DNA of 64,000 nt from Candidatus Kinetoplastibacterium galatii TCC219 (GTDB lineage: Bacteria > Pseudomonadota > Gammaproteobacteria > Burkholderiales > Burkholderiaceae_B), in contig NC_020284.1 of assembly GCF_000340905.1 (NCBI RefSeq), positions 496,001 through 560,000 on the forward strand, in the 5' to 3' direction. The notes under the pieces were generated by a model. That model did no database searches. It saw only the letters and a list, made by a program, of their open reading frames with translations, and was not told the DNA's origin. This document shows positions 40,968 through 51,629 of this stretch, in pieces. How positions within the stretch are numbered: the stretch's first letter is position 1; every line of letters starts with the position of its first letter. A program made the position numbers and the translations under genes.

Positions 40968-41516
40968 ATGAAAACAGTTGGAGAAAAATTAGAATCTTTT
41001 AGAATCACAGGAGTAAAACCAGGATTTAATAATTATGAGGAAAATGGAGTTTCTGCATTCGAGGAGATTACAGAGAGCTCTTTCCCTGGAAAATGGAAAG
41101 TAATCTACTTTTATCCAAAAGATTTTACTTTTGTGTGTCCTACAGAGATTATTGGTTTTGATAATCTATCAAAAGAATTTGAAGATAGAGATGCAATTCT
41201 TATGGGAGGATCTGTAGACAATGAATTTGTTAAGCTTGCATGGCGCAGAGAACATCCTGGGTTAAGTAAACTAAAACATTATCAATTCGGAGACACATCT
41301 GGTTCTTTGATTGATCAACTGGGCGTGCGTGATGAAAATTCAGGAGTTGCTCTTAGAGCAACTTTTATAGTAGATCCTGATAATGTTATACAACATGTTT
41401 CTGTAAACAACCTTAGTGTAGGTCGAAATCCAGAAGAAGTTTTGAGATTATTAGACAGTTTCCAAACCGGGGAACTGTGCCCATGCAATCGTGAAATCGA
41501 TGGCGAAACATTGTAG
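40968..41516 (+). CDS. ahpC: AhpC-type 2-Cys peroxiredoxin
   Basis: A 182-residue cytoplasmic peroxidase that reduces hydrogen peroxide and organic hydroperoxides. The peroxidatic cysteine is Cys57 in FTFVCPTE, and the resolving cysteines are Cys171 and Cys173 in GELCPCN. This end resembles the actinobacterial/betaproteobacterial AhpC group that is usually recycled by AhpD. No ahpD follows: a terminator and the convergent ispF come next. The 210-bp upstream gap presumably carries its promoter, but only weak sigma-70 matches are present (for example TTGTTA-N17-TAGTAT at 40867-40895). Confidence 0.93.
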   Translation: MKTVGEKLESFRITGVKPGFNNYEENGVSAFEEITESSFPGKWKVIYFYPKDFTFVCPTEIIGFDNLSKEFEDRDAILMGGSVDNEFVKLAWRREHPGLSKLKHYQFGDTSGSLIDQLGVRDENSGVALRATFIVDPDNVIQHVSVNNLSVGRNPEEVLRLLDSFQTGELCPCNREIDGETL

Positions 41517-41564
41517 ATTCATATAATTAGAGTTGTTCATAGAAATATTATATTTATAAAATAA

Positions 41565-41609
41565 AAGATAAAACTGATGTGTTGTGCGTAAAAACATCGG
41601 TTTTATCTT
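41565..41609. terminator. Bidirectional terminator between ahpC and ispF
   Basis: A 16-bp stem (41565-41580 with 41594-41609; core GATAAAACTGATGT/ACATCGGTTTTATC) contains one G-T wobble and a 13-nt loop. A T-rich side and an A-rich side allow function in both directions. The right arm overlaps the last bases of ispF. Confidence 0.8.
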
Positions 41610-42118
41610 GTAATTTCGTTGCTAATGATAAGATCTTTCTTAGATAAAAGAACAATAGCATTAGCTGATATGCCATCTCCTCTTCCTATATGTCCTAAGT
41701 TTTCGTTAGTCTTTGCTTTTATATTTATAAATTTAGTATCAATTCTTAAGTCTTCTGATATATTGCATATCATAGACTCTATGTAAGGGGACATCTTGGG
41801 AGACTGGGCATGTATTGTTGTATCTAAATTTACAATACTTAAACCATTAAAATTTACCTTCTCAACAGTTTCCCTTAAAAGCACCCTACTATCTATACCT
41901 TTATACTTGATATCATCATCAGGAAAATTTCTACCTATATCACCTAACCCAGATGCCCCTAAAAGTGCATCTATTATTGCATGTATAAGGACATCTGCAT
42001 CAGAATGTCCCTTAAGTCCGAAACTATAAGGAATATTAACTCCACCTATTTTTAATTGATAACCAAAAACTAACTGATGTATATCGAATCCCTGTCCTAT
42101 ATAAAATGGGAAATTCAT
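41603..42118 (-). CDS. ispF: 2-C-methyl-D-erythritol 2,4-cyclodiphosphate synthase
   Basis: A 171-residue MEP-pathway enzyme that forms the cyclic diphosphate intermediate of isoprenoid synthesis. The metal site is visible in GQGFDIHQL (Asp12, His14) and KGHSDADVLIHA; DLDTTI-like and IGRGDGISANAI segments follow. It is slightly longer than usual (about 160) at the C-terminus. The start overlaps the end of ispD by 4 bases. Confidence 0.96.
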   Translation of the reverse strand: MNFPFYIGQGFDIHQLVFGYQLKIGGVNIPYSFGLKGHSDADVLIHAIIDALLGASGLGDIGRNFPDDDIKYKGIDSRVLLRETVEKVNFNGLSIVNLDTTIHAQSPKMSPYIESMICNISEDLRIDTKFINIKAKTNENLGHIGRGDGISANAIVLLSKKDLIISNEITR

Positions 42119-42804
42119 ATTAATTTTTCCATTATCTCAAAATCTTCTGGCCAAGTAACTTTCATGTTATATAGAGACCCTCTAACTATAATTGGATGCA
42201 ATCCCATAAATTCTAATGCAGATGATTCATCAGTTGTAAATAAACCACTATCTGATACGATTTTCAAGGCCTTACGCAAGAAAGAAACTCTGAACATCTG
42301 TGGAGTTTGAGCTAACCATAAGTCATGTCTATCTATTGTACAATTAACTGTATCATCTGTACTTCTCTTTAGCGTATTTGATACAGGTATAGCTAACAAT
42401 CCTCCAACAACATTACCCTTTAAACACTTATCTATAAGCAAACTTAAACATGAAACAGGTAGACCAGGACGGGCAGCATCATGGATCATGACCCATTCGT
42501 TATCAAAAACATCTATACTGTTGATTGTGTTTCTAACAGTTTCAAAACGAGTAGATCCACCATATTTTCTCACCGTAACTTTTGATACTCCTGATAATAG
42601 ATCTTCTGCTAAAGTATCTTGTGGAGATACGGCTACTATTATGTGTTTGACCCTTGAGTCAGATAATAAGGACATGATGCTATGAATCAACATTGGCTTA
42701 CCAGAAATATTGCGATATTGTTTAGGTAGCTCATTAATTGAATTTTTACATGCTCTAGTTCCTGTTCCTGCTGCTGGGATTATAGCAATTAAAGAGTTTT
42801 TCAT
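42115..42804 (-). CDS. ispD: 2-C-methyl-D-erythritol 4-phosphate cytidylyltransferase
   Basis: A 229-residue MEP-pathway enzyme that activates methylerythritol phosphate with CTP. The nucleotide-binding loop IIPAAGTGTRA with later lysine (PKQYRNISGKPML), the VMIHDAARPG motif and the C-terminal KVTWPEDFEIME are present. It overlaps ispF by 4 bases and is divergent from mfd. Confidence 0.96.
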   Translation of the reverse strand: MKNSLIAIIPAAGTGTRACKNSINELPKQYRNISGKPMLIHSIMSLLSDSRVKHIIVAVSPQDTLAEDLLSGVSKVTVRKYGGSTRFETVRNTINSIDVFDNEWVMIHDAARPGLPVSCLSLLIDKCLKGNVVGGLLAIPVSNTLKRSTDDTVNCTIDRHDLWLAQTPQMFRVSFLRKALKIVSDSGLFTTDESSALEFMGLHPIIVRGSLYNMKVTWPEDFEIMEKLI

Positions 42805-42851
42805 TTTTTAAAGAAGTATTGATAATATTAAGAACCAAGACACAGAATCAT

Positions 42852-45800
42852 ATGAATTTTTTAAATAAATCATGCATATCTACCTTAACTAAAAATTTAT
42901 TACAAAAGCTGAAGAAAGGCAGTAAATATTCTTATGAAAGACCATTTGGTTCTGGGACACCTATGTTAATATCTAATATAGCGGTTAACAGCAAAAAATT
43001 AACTATAATATTTACAAGCAGTTTTCTAGAAGCAAAACAAATATCATCTGATATAAAAGTATTTTCCCCAGATTTACGTGTAGCTACAATGCCTGATTGG
43101 GAAATATTGCCTTATGATGAATTCTCACCAAATAATATAATAATATCTGATAGGATAAAAATCCTATATGACTTATTAAATAATAATATTGATGTATTAA
43201 CTATATCTATTACAACTTCTTTACACAAGATCTCTCCACCAGAATTTATAGCTTCATACAGTTTTCATTTTAATAAGAATGATGTAATAAATGAACAAAA
43301 CTTAAAAAAACAATTAGAAATAGCAAACTATAAACATGTTACTCAAGTAAGAAATTTTGCAGAATTTTGTATAAGAGGAAATATTATAGATCTTTTTCCT
43401 ATGGGATCTCTAACTCCATATAGAATTGATTTGTATGATGATACTATAGAATCAATAAGATCATTCGATCCTGAAACACAATGTAGCACTGGATTCGTTG
43501 AAAAAATAGAAATTTTACCAGTGAAAGAATTTCCACTGGATGATAAAGCAAAAAAACTATTTAGAGCTAAATTTAGAGAATATTTTGATGGTGATCCATC
43601 AAAATATTTAATATATAAAGAAATAGGAAAAGGATATATATTTCCAGGTATAGAATATTATCTACCTTTATTTTTAGAAGAAACAGCAACTATTTTTGAA
43701 TATCTACCAGATGACAGCATATGTATAACAACAGATAATGCAGATGAAGTTATAAGTAAATATCATTCAGAAATAAACGAAAGGTACAACTTTTTAAAAC
43801 ATGATATAGAGAGACCTGTACTTTCTCCAGATAATCTTTTCTTAACTAAAGAATTGTTTCATAAAAAGGCTAAGGCTTTTAAACAATTATCACTAAAATT
43901 ATCAAATAACAATTATTTTACAAATGTGGAAAGCATAAATAATCCTACTTTGCAGATAAACTCACTAGATAAAATAATTGAAATTATGAATTCTAATAGT
44001 GAATGGAAAATACTTATATTTATAAATTCAGAGAAAAGAATTGACATATTGCAAAATATGATTAATTCATATACTAAATTTACAGCAAGTTATCCATCTT
44101 CAGTTCAGGAATTTATTAACAATGATGAAAAATGTGGAATAATATCCGCACAAATAAATACAGGTTTTAAGTTTATACCAAGTAATTTAATTTTTATTAC
44201 TGAAAATAGTTTTCGTAGTGATAACTATAATAGCCATACAACAAAACTAGATAGTAAAAAACCACACAATATAGATACTGTGGTGAAAGATATTTCAGAT
44301 ATGAGTATAGGAGATCCTATTGTACATAACCAACATGGTATAGGAAGATACAATGGTTTAATACATATGCAAACTAATGGCACTGAAATGGAATTTTTGC
44401 AAATAGAATATGCTAATAAAGCATCTTTGTATGTGCCTATTTCTCATATGCATGTTATTTCTAAGTATATAGGAACTGATGCGGAATCAGCACCATTACA
44501 TCAACTAGGATCTGACCAATGGGAAAAAAAATATAAAAAAGCTATAAAACAAATTCATGATACAGCTACTGAACTACTAGATTTATATACACAACGCAGC
44601 AGTAATAAGCATGGATTTAGTTTTAAGATTCTGGAAGATGAATATATAAGATTCTCAGATGAATTTGGTTTTGAAGAAACTAATGATCAAACAAATGCTA
44701 TTAATGACGTGATAAATGATATGACATCTGAAAAATCAATGGACAGATTAATATGTGGGGATGTTGGTTTTGGTAAAACAGAGATAGCATTAAGAGCTGC
44801 ATTTATTGCAGTATCCAACAACAAACAAGTATCTATTTTATGCCCAACAACGTTACTTTCAGAGCAACATACTCAGACGTTTATAAATAGATTTGATAAT
44901 TGGCCTATTCGTATAGCAGAATTATCTAGATTTAAAACAAAAAAAGAAATTTTGCAAAATATTTACGATATAAATAATGGCAATATAGATATAGTTATAG
45001 GAACGCATAAAATTTTATCTAAAGATGTAAAATTTAAAAATCTAGGACTTATTATAATAGATGAAGAACATAGATTTGGCGTAAGACAAAAAGAATTATT
45101 AAGAAAAATAAAACCAAATGTTGATGTACTAACATTAAGCGCGACACCGATTCCAAGAACACTAGGAATGTCTCTAGAAGGAATTAGAGATTTTTCTATA
45201 ATAGCAACAGCTCCTAAAAAAAGGTTGCCTATAAAAACATTCGTACGTAAACATAATAAAAATATTGTAAGAGAAGCCATAACAAGAGAATTTAGACGTG
45301 GGGGACAAATATATTATCTGCATAATGAGGTAAATACTATTGAAAACAAAAGACAATATATAGAAGATATAATTCCAGAAGCAAAAATCGCAATAGCACA
45401 TGGTCAAATGCACGAGAGAGATCTTGAAAGTGTTATGAAGGCATTTTACAAGGGTCAATACGATATATTGTTATGTACGACAATTATAGAAACAGGTATA
45501 GATATTCCAAACGCAAATACTATAATTATCGATAATGCAAATAATTTTGGTTTAGCCCAATTACATCAGCTTAGAGGTAGGGTTGGTAGGTCACATCATC
45601 AAGCCTATGCTTATTTATTAATCCAAGATGAAGAATTCATTACTAATCAAGCAAAGAAAAGATTAGATGCAATACAAGCAATGGAAGACCTTGGATCTGG
45701 ATTTTATTTAGCCATGCATGATTTGGAAATAAGAGGAGCAGGAGAAATATTAGGAGAGTCTCAATCTGGTAATAATATACATGAAATTGGCTATTCTATG

Positions 45801-46313
45801 TATAATGAAATACTAAAAAACTCTATTGAAGCCATAAAGAATGGAGTTGATTGTAAAACTACTAACAAAAACTCACAATATTGCGAAGTTAATATACATG
45901 AAGCAGCACTATTGCCAAATAAATACTGTTCTGATATTCCATCAAGATTAGAAATTTACAAACGCTTATCCCTTGCATCTTGCATAGATGATTTAATAAT
46001 TATTAAAAACGAACTAATAGATAGATTTGGGAAATTACCTATACAAACAGAGAATCTCATTTTAATTCATAAGATTAGAATAACTGCTCAATTCTCAAAT
46101 ATAGATGAGATTGATATGTCAGATAAAAAAATAATAATTAAATTTAATGAGAAATCTAACATCAATCCAATTAAGTTAGTAGAAATATACAAGAATTCAA
46201 AAGAACTTAAATTTCAACAAAACAACAAAATATCTATAAATTTAAGCATACCAAATATAAGAGACAGAACAAATGAAGTATTAAAAATACTTAAATGTAT
46301 AAATCAAAATTAA
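42852..46313 (+). CDS. mfd: Transcription-repair coupling factor Mfd
   Basis: A protein of about 1153 residues that displaces stalled RNA polymerase and recruits UvrA. The UvrB-like N-terminus includes the LPYDEFSPN stretch, the RNA-polymerase interacting domain begins with GDPIVHNQHGIGRYNGL, Walker A is GDVGFGKTE, the DEEH box is DEEHRFG, and TRG and C-terminal TRCF domains follow (LGESQSGNNIHEIGY). The frame is open to a TTG at 42819 but the ATG at 42852 gives a normal MNFLNKS start; neither has a strong ribosome-binding site. It diverges from ispD and converges on nuoN. Confidence 0.96.
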   Translation: MNFLNKSCISTLTKNLLQKLKKGSKYSYERPFGSGTPMLISNIAVNSKKLTIIFTSSFLEAKQISSDIKVFSPDLRVATMPDWEILPYDEFSPNNIIISDRIKILYDLLNNNIDVLTISITTSLHKISPPEFIASYSFHFNKNDVINEQNLKKQLEIANYKHVTQVRNFAEFCIRGNIIDLFPMGSLTPYRIDLYDDTIESIRSFDPETQCSTGFVEKIEILPVKEFPLDDKAKKLFRAKFREYFDGDPSKYLIYKEIGKGYIFPGIEYYLPLFLEETATIFEYLPDDSICITTDNADEVISKYHSEINERYNFLKHDIERPVLSPDNLFLTKELFHKKAKAFKQLSLKLSNNNYFTNVESINNPTLQINSLDKIIEIMNSNSEWKILIFINSEKRIDILQNMINSYTKFTASYPSSVQEFINNDEKCGIISAQINTGFKFIPSNLIFITENSFRSDNYNSHTTKLDSKKPHNIDTVVKDISDMSIGDPIVHNQHGIGRYNGLIHMQTNGTEMEFLQIEYANKASLYVPISHMHVISKYIGTDAESAPLHQLGSDQWEKKYKKAIKQIHDTATELLDLYTQRSSNKHGFSFKILEDEYIRFSDEFGFEETNDQTNAINDVINDMTSEKSMDRLICGDVGFGKTEIALRAAFIAVSNNKQVSILCPTTLLSEQHTQTFINRFDNWPIRIAELSRFKTKKEILQNIYDINNGNIDIVIGTHKILSKDVKFKNLGLIIIDEEHRFGVRQKELLRKIKPNVDVLTLSATPIPRTLGMSLEGIRDFSIIATAPKKRLPIKTFVRKHNKNIVREAITREFRRGGQIYYLHNEVNTIENKRQYIEDIIPEAKIAIAHGQMHERDLESVMKAFYKGQYDILLCTTIIETGIDIPNANTIIIDNANNFGLAQLHQLRGRVGRSHHQAYAYLLIQDEEFITNQAKKRLDAIQAMEDLGSGFYLAMHDLEIRGAGEILGESQSGNNIHEIGYSMYNEILKNSIEAIKNGVDCKTTNKNSQYCEVNIHEAALLPNKYCSDIPSRLEIYKRLSLASCIDDLIIIKNELIDRFGKLPIQTENLILIHKIRITAQFSNIDEIDMSDKKIIIKFNEKSNINPIKLVEIYKNSKELKFQQNNKISINLSIPNIRDRTNEVLKILKCINQN

Positions 46314-46336
46314 TAAACATTATTTTAATATATTTT

Positions 46337-47812
46337 TTAAAAAGATCTATTTGATATTTCTGTACATAAATTTAATAAAATATCAGGAAATAAACTTAGA
46401 ATAATTATTATCGATAAATTAATCAACAAAAAATATAAAGCAAAATCATGATCGTTCTCTGATTTAACTAAACAATTCTGACTAGCTTTGGAATCATCGA
46501 AGTAGGAAACTTTTATCACTCTCAGGTAGTAAAATGCACCAATTAATGAAAATATTACAGCTATAACTGATACAATTATGTATCCTGAACTTATCAAGAC
46601 ATTAAAGATGGAAAGCTTGGCATAAAAACCTATAAACGGAGGTATTCCTGCTAATGAAAGCATGGATACCAATACTACAAAGGCCAGCAAAGAATTATGT
46701 TTCTTTAAACCTATTAAATCATTGATATATACACACTCCTTACCTTTAGATAGTAATAAAATAGATCCGAAAATAGCTAAAGTATTTAATGCATATACTA
46801 TAATGTAGTACATTGATGAAGAGCATGCAATATTACCGGAGAAATGGTCTTTACTGACTAAACCCAAAAGCACAAATCCCATGTGAGAGATTGCTGAGTA
46901 TGCCAACATTCTTTTTAGATCTTTCTGCATAATAGCTGTAATATTACCTATGCATAGAGATAACAAAGCAAAAGAAATCAATAAATAATTCCAATTTATA
47001 ATACTAAAACACTCAAATGAATTCATAAACAAGCGAGCTATAACAGCAAAAACAGCAATCTTGGGAACAGTACCAAGAAACAATGTAACTGCCGTAGGAG
47101 AACCCTGATAAACATCAGGGAGCCACATGTGAAATGGGACTATACCGAGCTTAAAAATTAAACCAGATACTAAAAGCATAAATCCTAATATTAATACCCT
47201 AATATTTACAATTTCATTTGAATTAATAGAAATTTCACCAGGAAAATCCAATGAATTTGTAACTCCGTATACTACAGATATACCATATAAAAAAACCCCA
47301 GAAGCTACTGATCCTAAAACAAAATACTTGATTGAAGCTTCAATATTAATGAGTATATTCCTACGTATAGCTATAATAGCGTACAATGGTAGTGACATCA
47401 GTTCTATACCAAGGTAAAGAGAAATAAAATTACCCGAGGAAATCATTACCATTTGGCCAAGCAGAGATAGTAGCAATAATACATAAAGCTCTCCACCATT
47501 TCCTATCATGTTAAATTCTTTCACGTAGGATTTACTGTATATAAGTATTAAAAATGTAATAAGATATGAGATAATTTTTAAAAACTGAGAAAAAATGTCA
47601 ACAATTAATAAAGACCCAAAAATAGATCCAGATGGACAATATTTAAACTGAAAAAGAGATATTATACTTAGTATAAGAAGAGTTAATAAGCTTGCTGTGA
47701 ATGTTAGGAATCTATCCTTATCAATACTAAAAATATCAATAACTAGAATAACCAAACTTAAAAAAAGCAATGTTATTTCTGGAGCAATTAAAAAGAAATT
47801 ATTATCTTGCAT
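46337..47812 (-). CDS. nuoN: NADH-quinone oxidoreductase subunit N
   Basis: A 491-residue antiporter-like subunit of complex I with about 14 membrane helices. The conserved KLGIVPFHMWLPDVYQGSPT region and the HMGFVLLG helix contain the lysine and proline residues of the proton channel. It is the last gene of the 14-gene operon, 13 bp after nuoM, and converges on mfd. No terminator hairpin is obvious after it. Confidence 0.96.
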   Translation of the reverse strand: MQDNNFFLIAPEITLLFLSLVILVIDIFSIDKDRFLTFTASLLTLLILSIISLFQFKYCPSGSIFGSLLIVDIFSQFLKIISYLITFLILIYSKSYVKEFNMIGNGGELYVLLLLSLLGQMVMISSGNFISLYLGIELMSLPLYAIIAIRRNILINIEASIKYFVLGSVASGVFLYGISVVYGVTNSLDFPGEISINSNEIVNIRVLILGFMLLVSGLIFKLGIVPFHMWLPDVYQGSPTAVTLFLGTVPKIAVFAVIARLFMNSFECFSIINWNYLLISFALLSLCIGNITAIMQKDLKRMLAYSAISHMGFVLLGLVSKDHFSGNIACSSSMYYIIVYALNTLAIFGSILLLSKGKECVYINDLIGLKKHNSLLAFVVLVSMLSLAGIPPFIGFYAKLSIFNVLISSGYIIVSVIAVIFSLIGAFYYLRVIKVSYFDDSKASQNCLVKSENDHDFALYFLLINLSIIIILSLFPDILLNLCTEISNRSF

Positions 47813-47825
47813 ATTATTTATCTAT

Positions 47826-49316
47826 CTAAAGTTTTGTAATTGATAAATGCTCTAATAAACACTTAGCTGGTAAATTAATAACATCTGTGAATGGTTTAGG
47901 ATATACACCCATAAATAAAACTACTAAAGCAAGTAATCCAAGAATTAAGAACTCTCTTTTATCAAGATCAACAAAATTCTGAATATCTTGGCTAACTTTA
48001 AGTTCACCAAAGGAAATGCGCTTCAGCATCCATAAAGAATAAGAAGCGCTTAAAATAAGAGAGGTTGCTGCAAAAAGAGCTACGGGGAAGCTATACTCCA
48101 TACTTCCCATTATTACTAAAAATTCACCAACGAAACCACTAGTGGCTGGCAATCCACAATTAGCCATTGAGAAAAAAACAAAAAATGTTATGAAACGTGG
48201 CATAACACTGACTAGACCATTATAGTCAGAAATAATCCTAGAATGGGCTCTATCATACAATACACCTATAGAAAAAAACATAGCTGCTGATATAAAACCA
48301 TGTGATATCATTTGTATGATAGCGCCTTCGATGCCTATTAAATTAAAAACGAATAAACCCAGAGTAACGAATCCCATATGAGCTATTGAAGAATAAGCTA
48401 CAAGTTTTTTCATATCATCTTGAACTATAGCAATAAATCCTATGTAGATAATAGCTATTAAAGATAAAGTGATCATTAGCCCTGACAAACTAATAGAAGC
48501 GTCCGGCAATATTGGCAGGGACAGTCGCAAGAAACCATAAGCTCCTAATTTCAGCATAATAGCAGCTAGAATTATGGAGCCACCTGTAGGCGCCTCTACA
48601 TGGGCATCTGGCAACCAAGTATGAAAAGGCCACATTGGTATTTTAACAGCAAAAGCAGCCATAAAAGCTATAAATATAAAAAACTGTTCTGTATAACTAA
48701 TTTTTATTTTATGCCAAGTGAAAATATCAAAAGATCCTGACATTTTATACAAATAAACAAAAGCTATGAACATTAACAGTGATCCCAACAGCGTATAAAG
48801 AAAAAACTTAAACGCAGCGTAAAAACGATTAGGACCACCCCATACTCCTATTATTATATACATAGGAATAAGGGTTGATTCAAAAAAAACATAAAACAGG
48901 ATCGCATCTAAAGAAACAAAAACACCATTCATTAAACCAGATAATATTAGGAAAGCTGCCATGTATTCAGAAACTCTATTTTTTATAGATTCCCAGCCCG
49001 CCAATATTACAATAACAGTAATAAAAGAAGTTAAAAGCAAAAACAACAGAGATATGCCGTCTATTCCGATATGATAATTTATATTAAGACTACTTATCCA
49101 ACTATAATTTTCTTCAAACTGTGTATTAACACAACTGGAGTCGAAAGAATTATAGATATAACAAGTTATTAAGAAGCAAATTATAGATACTGCCAATGAA
49201 ATAACTTTAACGCAATAAGCTTTACTATCATTGCCAAAGATTAAGATAAAAAAACCAAACAGTATAGGCAAGAATACCGCTAAACTGAGACACGAATTAT
49301 ATATATAGATAGACAT
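47826..49316 (-). CDS. nuoM: NADH-quinone oxidoreductase subunit M
   Basis: A 496-residue antiporter-like membrane subunit. MWPFHTWLPDAHVEAPTGGS and the conserved glutamate of the VFFESTLIPMYI helix are typical. The frame extends eight codons upstream to a TTG that overlaps nuoL; the ATG at 49316, 7 bp after the nuoL stop, is preferred. It lies 13 bp before nuoN. Confidence 0.95.
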   Translation of the reverse strand: MSIYIYNSCLSLAVFLPILFGFFILIFGNDSKAYCVKVISLAVSIICFLITCYIYNSFDSSCVNTQFEENYSWISSLNINYHIGIDGISLLFLLLTSFITVIVILAGWESIKNRVSEYMAAFLILSGLMNGVFVSLDAILFYVFFESTLIPMYIIIGVWGGPNRFYAAFKFFLYTLLGSLLMFIAFVYLYKMSGSFDIFTWHKIKISYTEQFFIFIAFMAAFAVKIPMWPFHTWLPDAHVEAPTGGSIILAAIMLKLGAYGFLRLSLPILPDASISLSGLMITLSLIAIIYIGFIAIVQDDMKKLVAYSSIAHMGFVTLGLFVFNLIGIEGAIIQMISHGFISAAMFFSIGVLYDRAHSRIISDYNGLVSVMPRFITFFVFFSMANCGLPATSGFVGEFLVIMGSMEYSFPVALFAATSLILSASYSLWMLKRISFGELKVSQDIQNFVDLDKREFLILGLLALVVLFMGVYPKPFTDVINLPAKCLLEHLSITKL

Positions 49317-49323
49317 TATTATA

Positions 49324-51318
49324 CTAAAAAATAAATACAAAAATCGTTACCATGGATACAATACCTATAATCATAGAAACGACATAATGATAAATAAAAC
49401 CAGATTGAAGATACTGGGTTATCCGAGACATAAAATTTACAAGATTAGCACTACCATTAACTAAAATCTTATCAATTAACATTTGATCGCAGCATTTCCA
49501 TAAAAAAGAACCAAGTTTAAGACAAAACTTAGCAACTCCATAGTAAATAATGTCGAAGTAGTATTTATTATTGAGAATATTAAATATTAATGAAAATTTA
49601 GATCTCATTGAATTTGCTATATTATCATTTATAATATAGCAATACCAAGATACAAAGGCTCCAGATAAAACTAGTAAAAAAGGTATACTAAATAATGCAT
49701 GCTGAGCAAAACTCAACCATCCATGCCACTCTTCTGATACTTTATAAACAGTGTCATGAATAGGCATAACTGTTATTATAGAATCGAAGAATTGACCAAA
49801 CACAAAACGATCAACAACTAATAAACCCAAGAAAACCGAAGGAATTGATAAAAAAATAAGTGGAAACAAAATAGTATACCCTGGTTCATGTGGTACTCCG
49901 TGAAATTTAGAATTTTCTCTAAACCTTTCTTTACCATGAAAAACTAAGAAATATAAGCGAAACGAGTATAATGATGTAATAAAAACACCAGTCAGAACAG
50001 AGAAGTAAGCAAATCCTGATCCAAAGATATTAGAATATTTAACAGATTCTATTATCAATTCTTTAGAATAAAAACCTGAAAAAAAAGGGAATCCCACTAA
50101 AGAAAGAGTAGCTAGTAAAAAAGTTATCCATGTTACAGGCATGTATTTATATATACCTCCCATAGATCTTATATCCTGATTATGGTGAGTACCAATTATG
50201 ACAGATCCAGCGCCTAAAAAAAGTAACGCTTTAAAAAAAGCATGAGTAACCAAATGAAATACTGCGACTGAGTATGCGGAGACTCCTAGGGCTACTGTCA
50301 TATAACCTAACTGAGAAAGCGTAGAATAAGCTACTACACGTTTTATATCCGTTTGAATAACACCTAAAATACCTAAAAATAAAGCCCCGACAGAACCAGT
50401 TATAATTATAAATGATAATACAAAGGATGATAGTTCAAACAATCCAGAAAACCGAACAACCATAAATATGCCAGCAGTAACCATGGTAGCTGCATGTATA
50501 AGAGCAGAAATTGGAGTTGGTCCTTCCATCGAATCTGGCAGCCATGCATGCAATGGAACCTGGGCTGATTTCCCCATAGCTCCTATAAAAAGACACAAGC
50601 AAGCTATTGGAATTAAATCTAATCCTTGCAAAATACTTCCCCCTGGAACCTGTTTTGCTTGGATAAAATCTATGTTGCTAAGAATATCTTGGTAGCTTAT
50701 ACTTCCAGTACTAAAAAACAATAAACCTATACCTAATATAAAACCAAAATCACCAACTCTATTGACTATAAAAGCTTTCATATTAGCTGTTACAGCACTT
50801 TCTTTTGTATACCAAAATCCTATCAATAAATAAGAAACTAGACCTACAGCCTCCCATCCAAAAAATAATTGCAACATATTGTTTGACATTACCAACATTA
50901 ACATTGCGAAAGTAAACAGTGATATATATGAGAAGAATCTTTGATACCCAGAATCATCAGCCATATAACCTATTGTATATATATGAACCATTAAAGATAC
51001 AGATGTCACTACTAGAATCATTACAGTTGAAAGAAAATCTATTAAAAAACCGAGATCTAATTTTAATGTGTCAATAATGCTCCAGGTATATAAAGTAATG
51101 TTACAAGAACACCTATACTGTATGACATTGTACAATAGTACTATTGCAGACAAAAATGAAATCAATATGCAAAATATTGAAATCAAACTAGATGCTGAGC
51201 GGCTAATGATAGGACGTGTAGATAAAAAACTAGATCCTAAAAAACCAGATATTAAAGCTCCAATCAGAGGAGAGAAAACTATTACCATACACAAGTTATA
51301 AGGATTATAACTATTCAT
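49324..51318 (-). CDS. nuoL: NADH-quinone oxidoreductase subunit L
   Basis: A 664-residue antiporter-like subunit with about 14 core helices plus the C-terminal lateral helix and final membrane anchor typical of NuoL. Motifs include FFGWEAVGLVSYLLIGFW, the proton-channel SAQVPLHAWLPDSMEGPTP segment and HAATMVTAG. It starts 5 bp after nuoK. Confidence 0.96.
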   Translation of the reverse strand: MNSYNPYNLCMVIVFSPLIGALISGFLGSSFLSTRPIISRSASSLISIFCILISFLSAIVLLYNVIQYRCSCNITLYTWSIIDTLKLDLGFLIDFLSTVMILVVTSVSLMVHIYTIGYMADDSGYQRFFSYISLFTFAMLMLVMSNNMLQLFFGWEAVGLVSYLLIGFWYTKESAVTANMKAFIVNRVGDFGFILGIGLLFFSTGSISYQDILSNIDFIQAKQVPGGSILQGLDLIPIACLCLFIGAMGKSAQVPLHAWLPDSMEGPTPISALIHAATMVTAGIFMVVRFSGLFELSSFVLSFIIITGSVGALFLGILGVIQTDIKRVVAYSTLSQLGYMTVALGVSAYSVAVFHLVTHAFFKALLFLGAGSVIIGTHHNQDIRSMGGIYKYMPVTWITFLLATLSLVGFPFFSGFYSKELIIESVKYSNIFGSGFAYFSVLTGVFITSLYSFRLYFLVFHGKERFRENSKFHGVPHEPGYTILFPLIFLSIPSVFLGLLVVDRFVFGQFFDSIITVMPIHDTVYKVSEEWHGWLSFAQHALFSIPFLLVLSGAFVSWYCYIINDNIANSMRSKFSLIFNILNNKYYFDIIYYGVAKFCLKLGSFLWKCCDQMLIDKILVNGSANLVNFMSRITQYLQSGFIYHYVVSMIIGIVSMVTIFVFIF

Positions 51319-51323
51319 GTTTA

Positions 51324-51629
51324 CTATCCTTTTAACTGACTAATTTTATTAACATTCATTGCATCTAGATTCCTAAACAACAAAACTAAAATAGCCAAAC
51401 CTATTGCTGATTCAGCAGCAGCAACTGTCATAACAAAAAAAACAAAAACCTGACCGGAGATGTTTTGGTTCCATTCTGAAAAAACAACTAAGTTTAAATT
51501 AGCTGATAACAATATTAGTTCTATAGACATTAACATAACAATTATGTTATGTCTGTTAACAAATACACCCAAGATTCCAATTGAAAAAATACATGAACTT
51601 AATATTAAATAATGAGATATTGTTATCAC
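51324..51629 (-). CDS. nuoK: NADH-quinone oxidoreductase subunit K
   Basis: A 101-residue subunit with three membrane helices; the glutamates in [13 protein letters not shown] and [11 protein letters not shown] are the conserved channel residues. It overlaps nuoJ by 4 bases and precedes nuoL by 5 bp. Confidence 0.96.
   Translation of the reverse strand: MITISHYLILSSCIFSIGILGVFVNRHNIIVMLMSIELILLSANLNLVVFSEWNQNISGQVFVFFVMTVAAAESAIGLAILVLLFRNLDAMNVNKISQLKG

Noticed and set aside
42819..42851. Upstream TTG start for mfd
   Set aside because: It adds 11 residues with no family support and lies only 14 bp from the divergent ispD start; the ATG at 42852 is simpler, though not proven.
49317..49340. 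Upstream TTG extension of nuoM
   Set aside because: It would overlap nuoL and adds no family-like residues; the ATG at 49316 lies in normal position after the nuoL stop.
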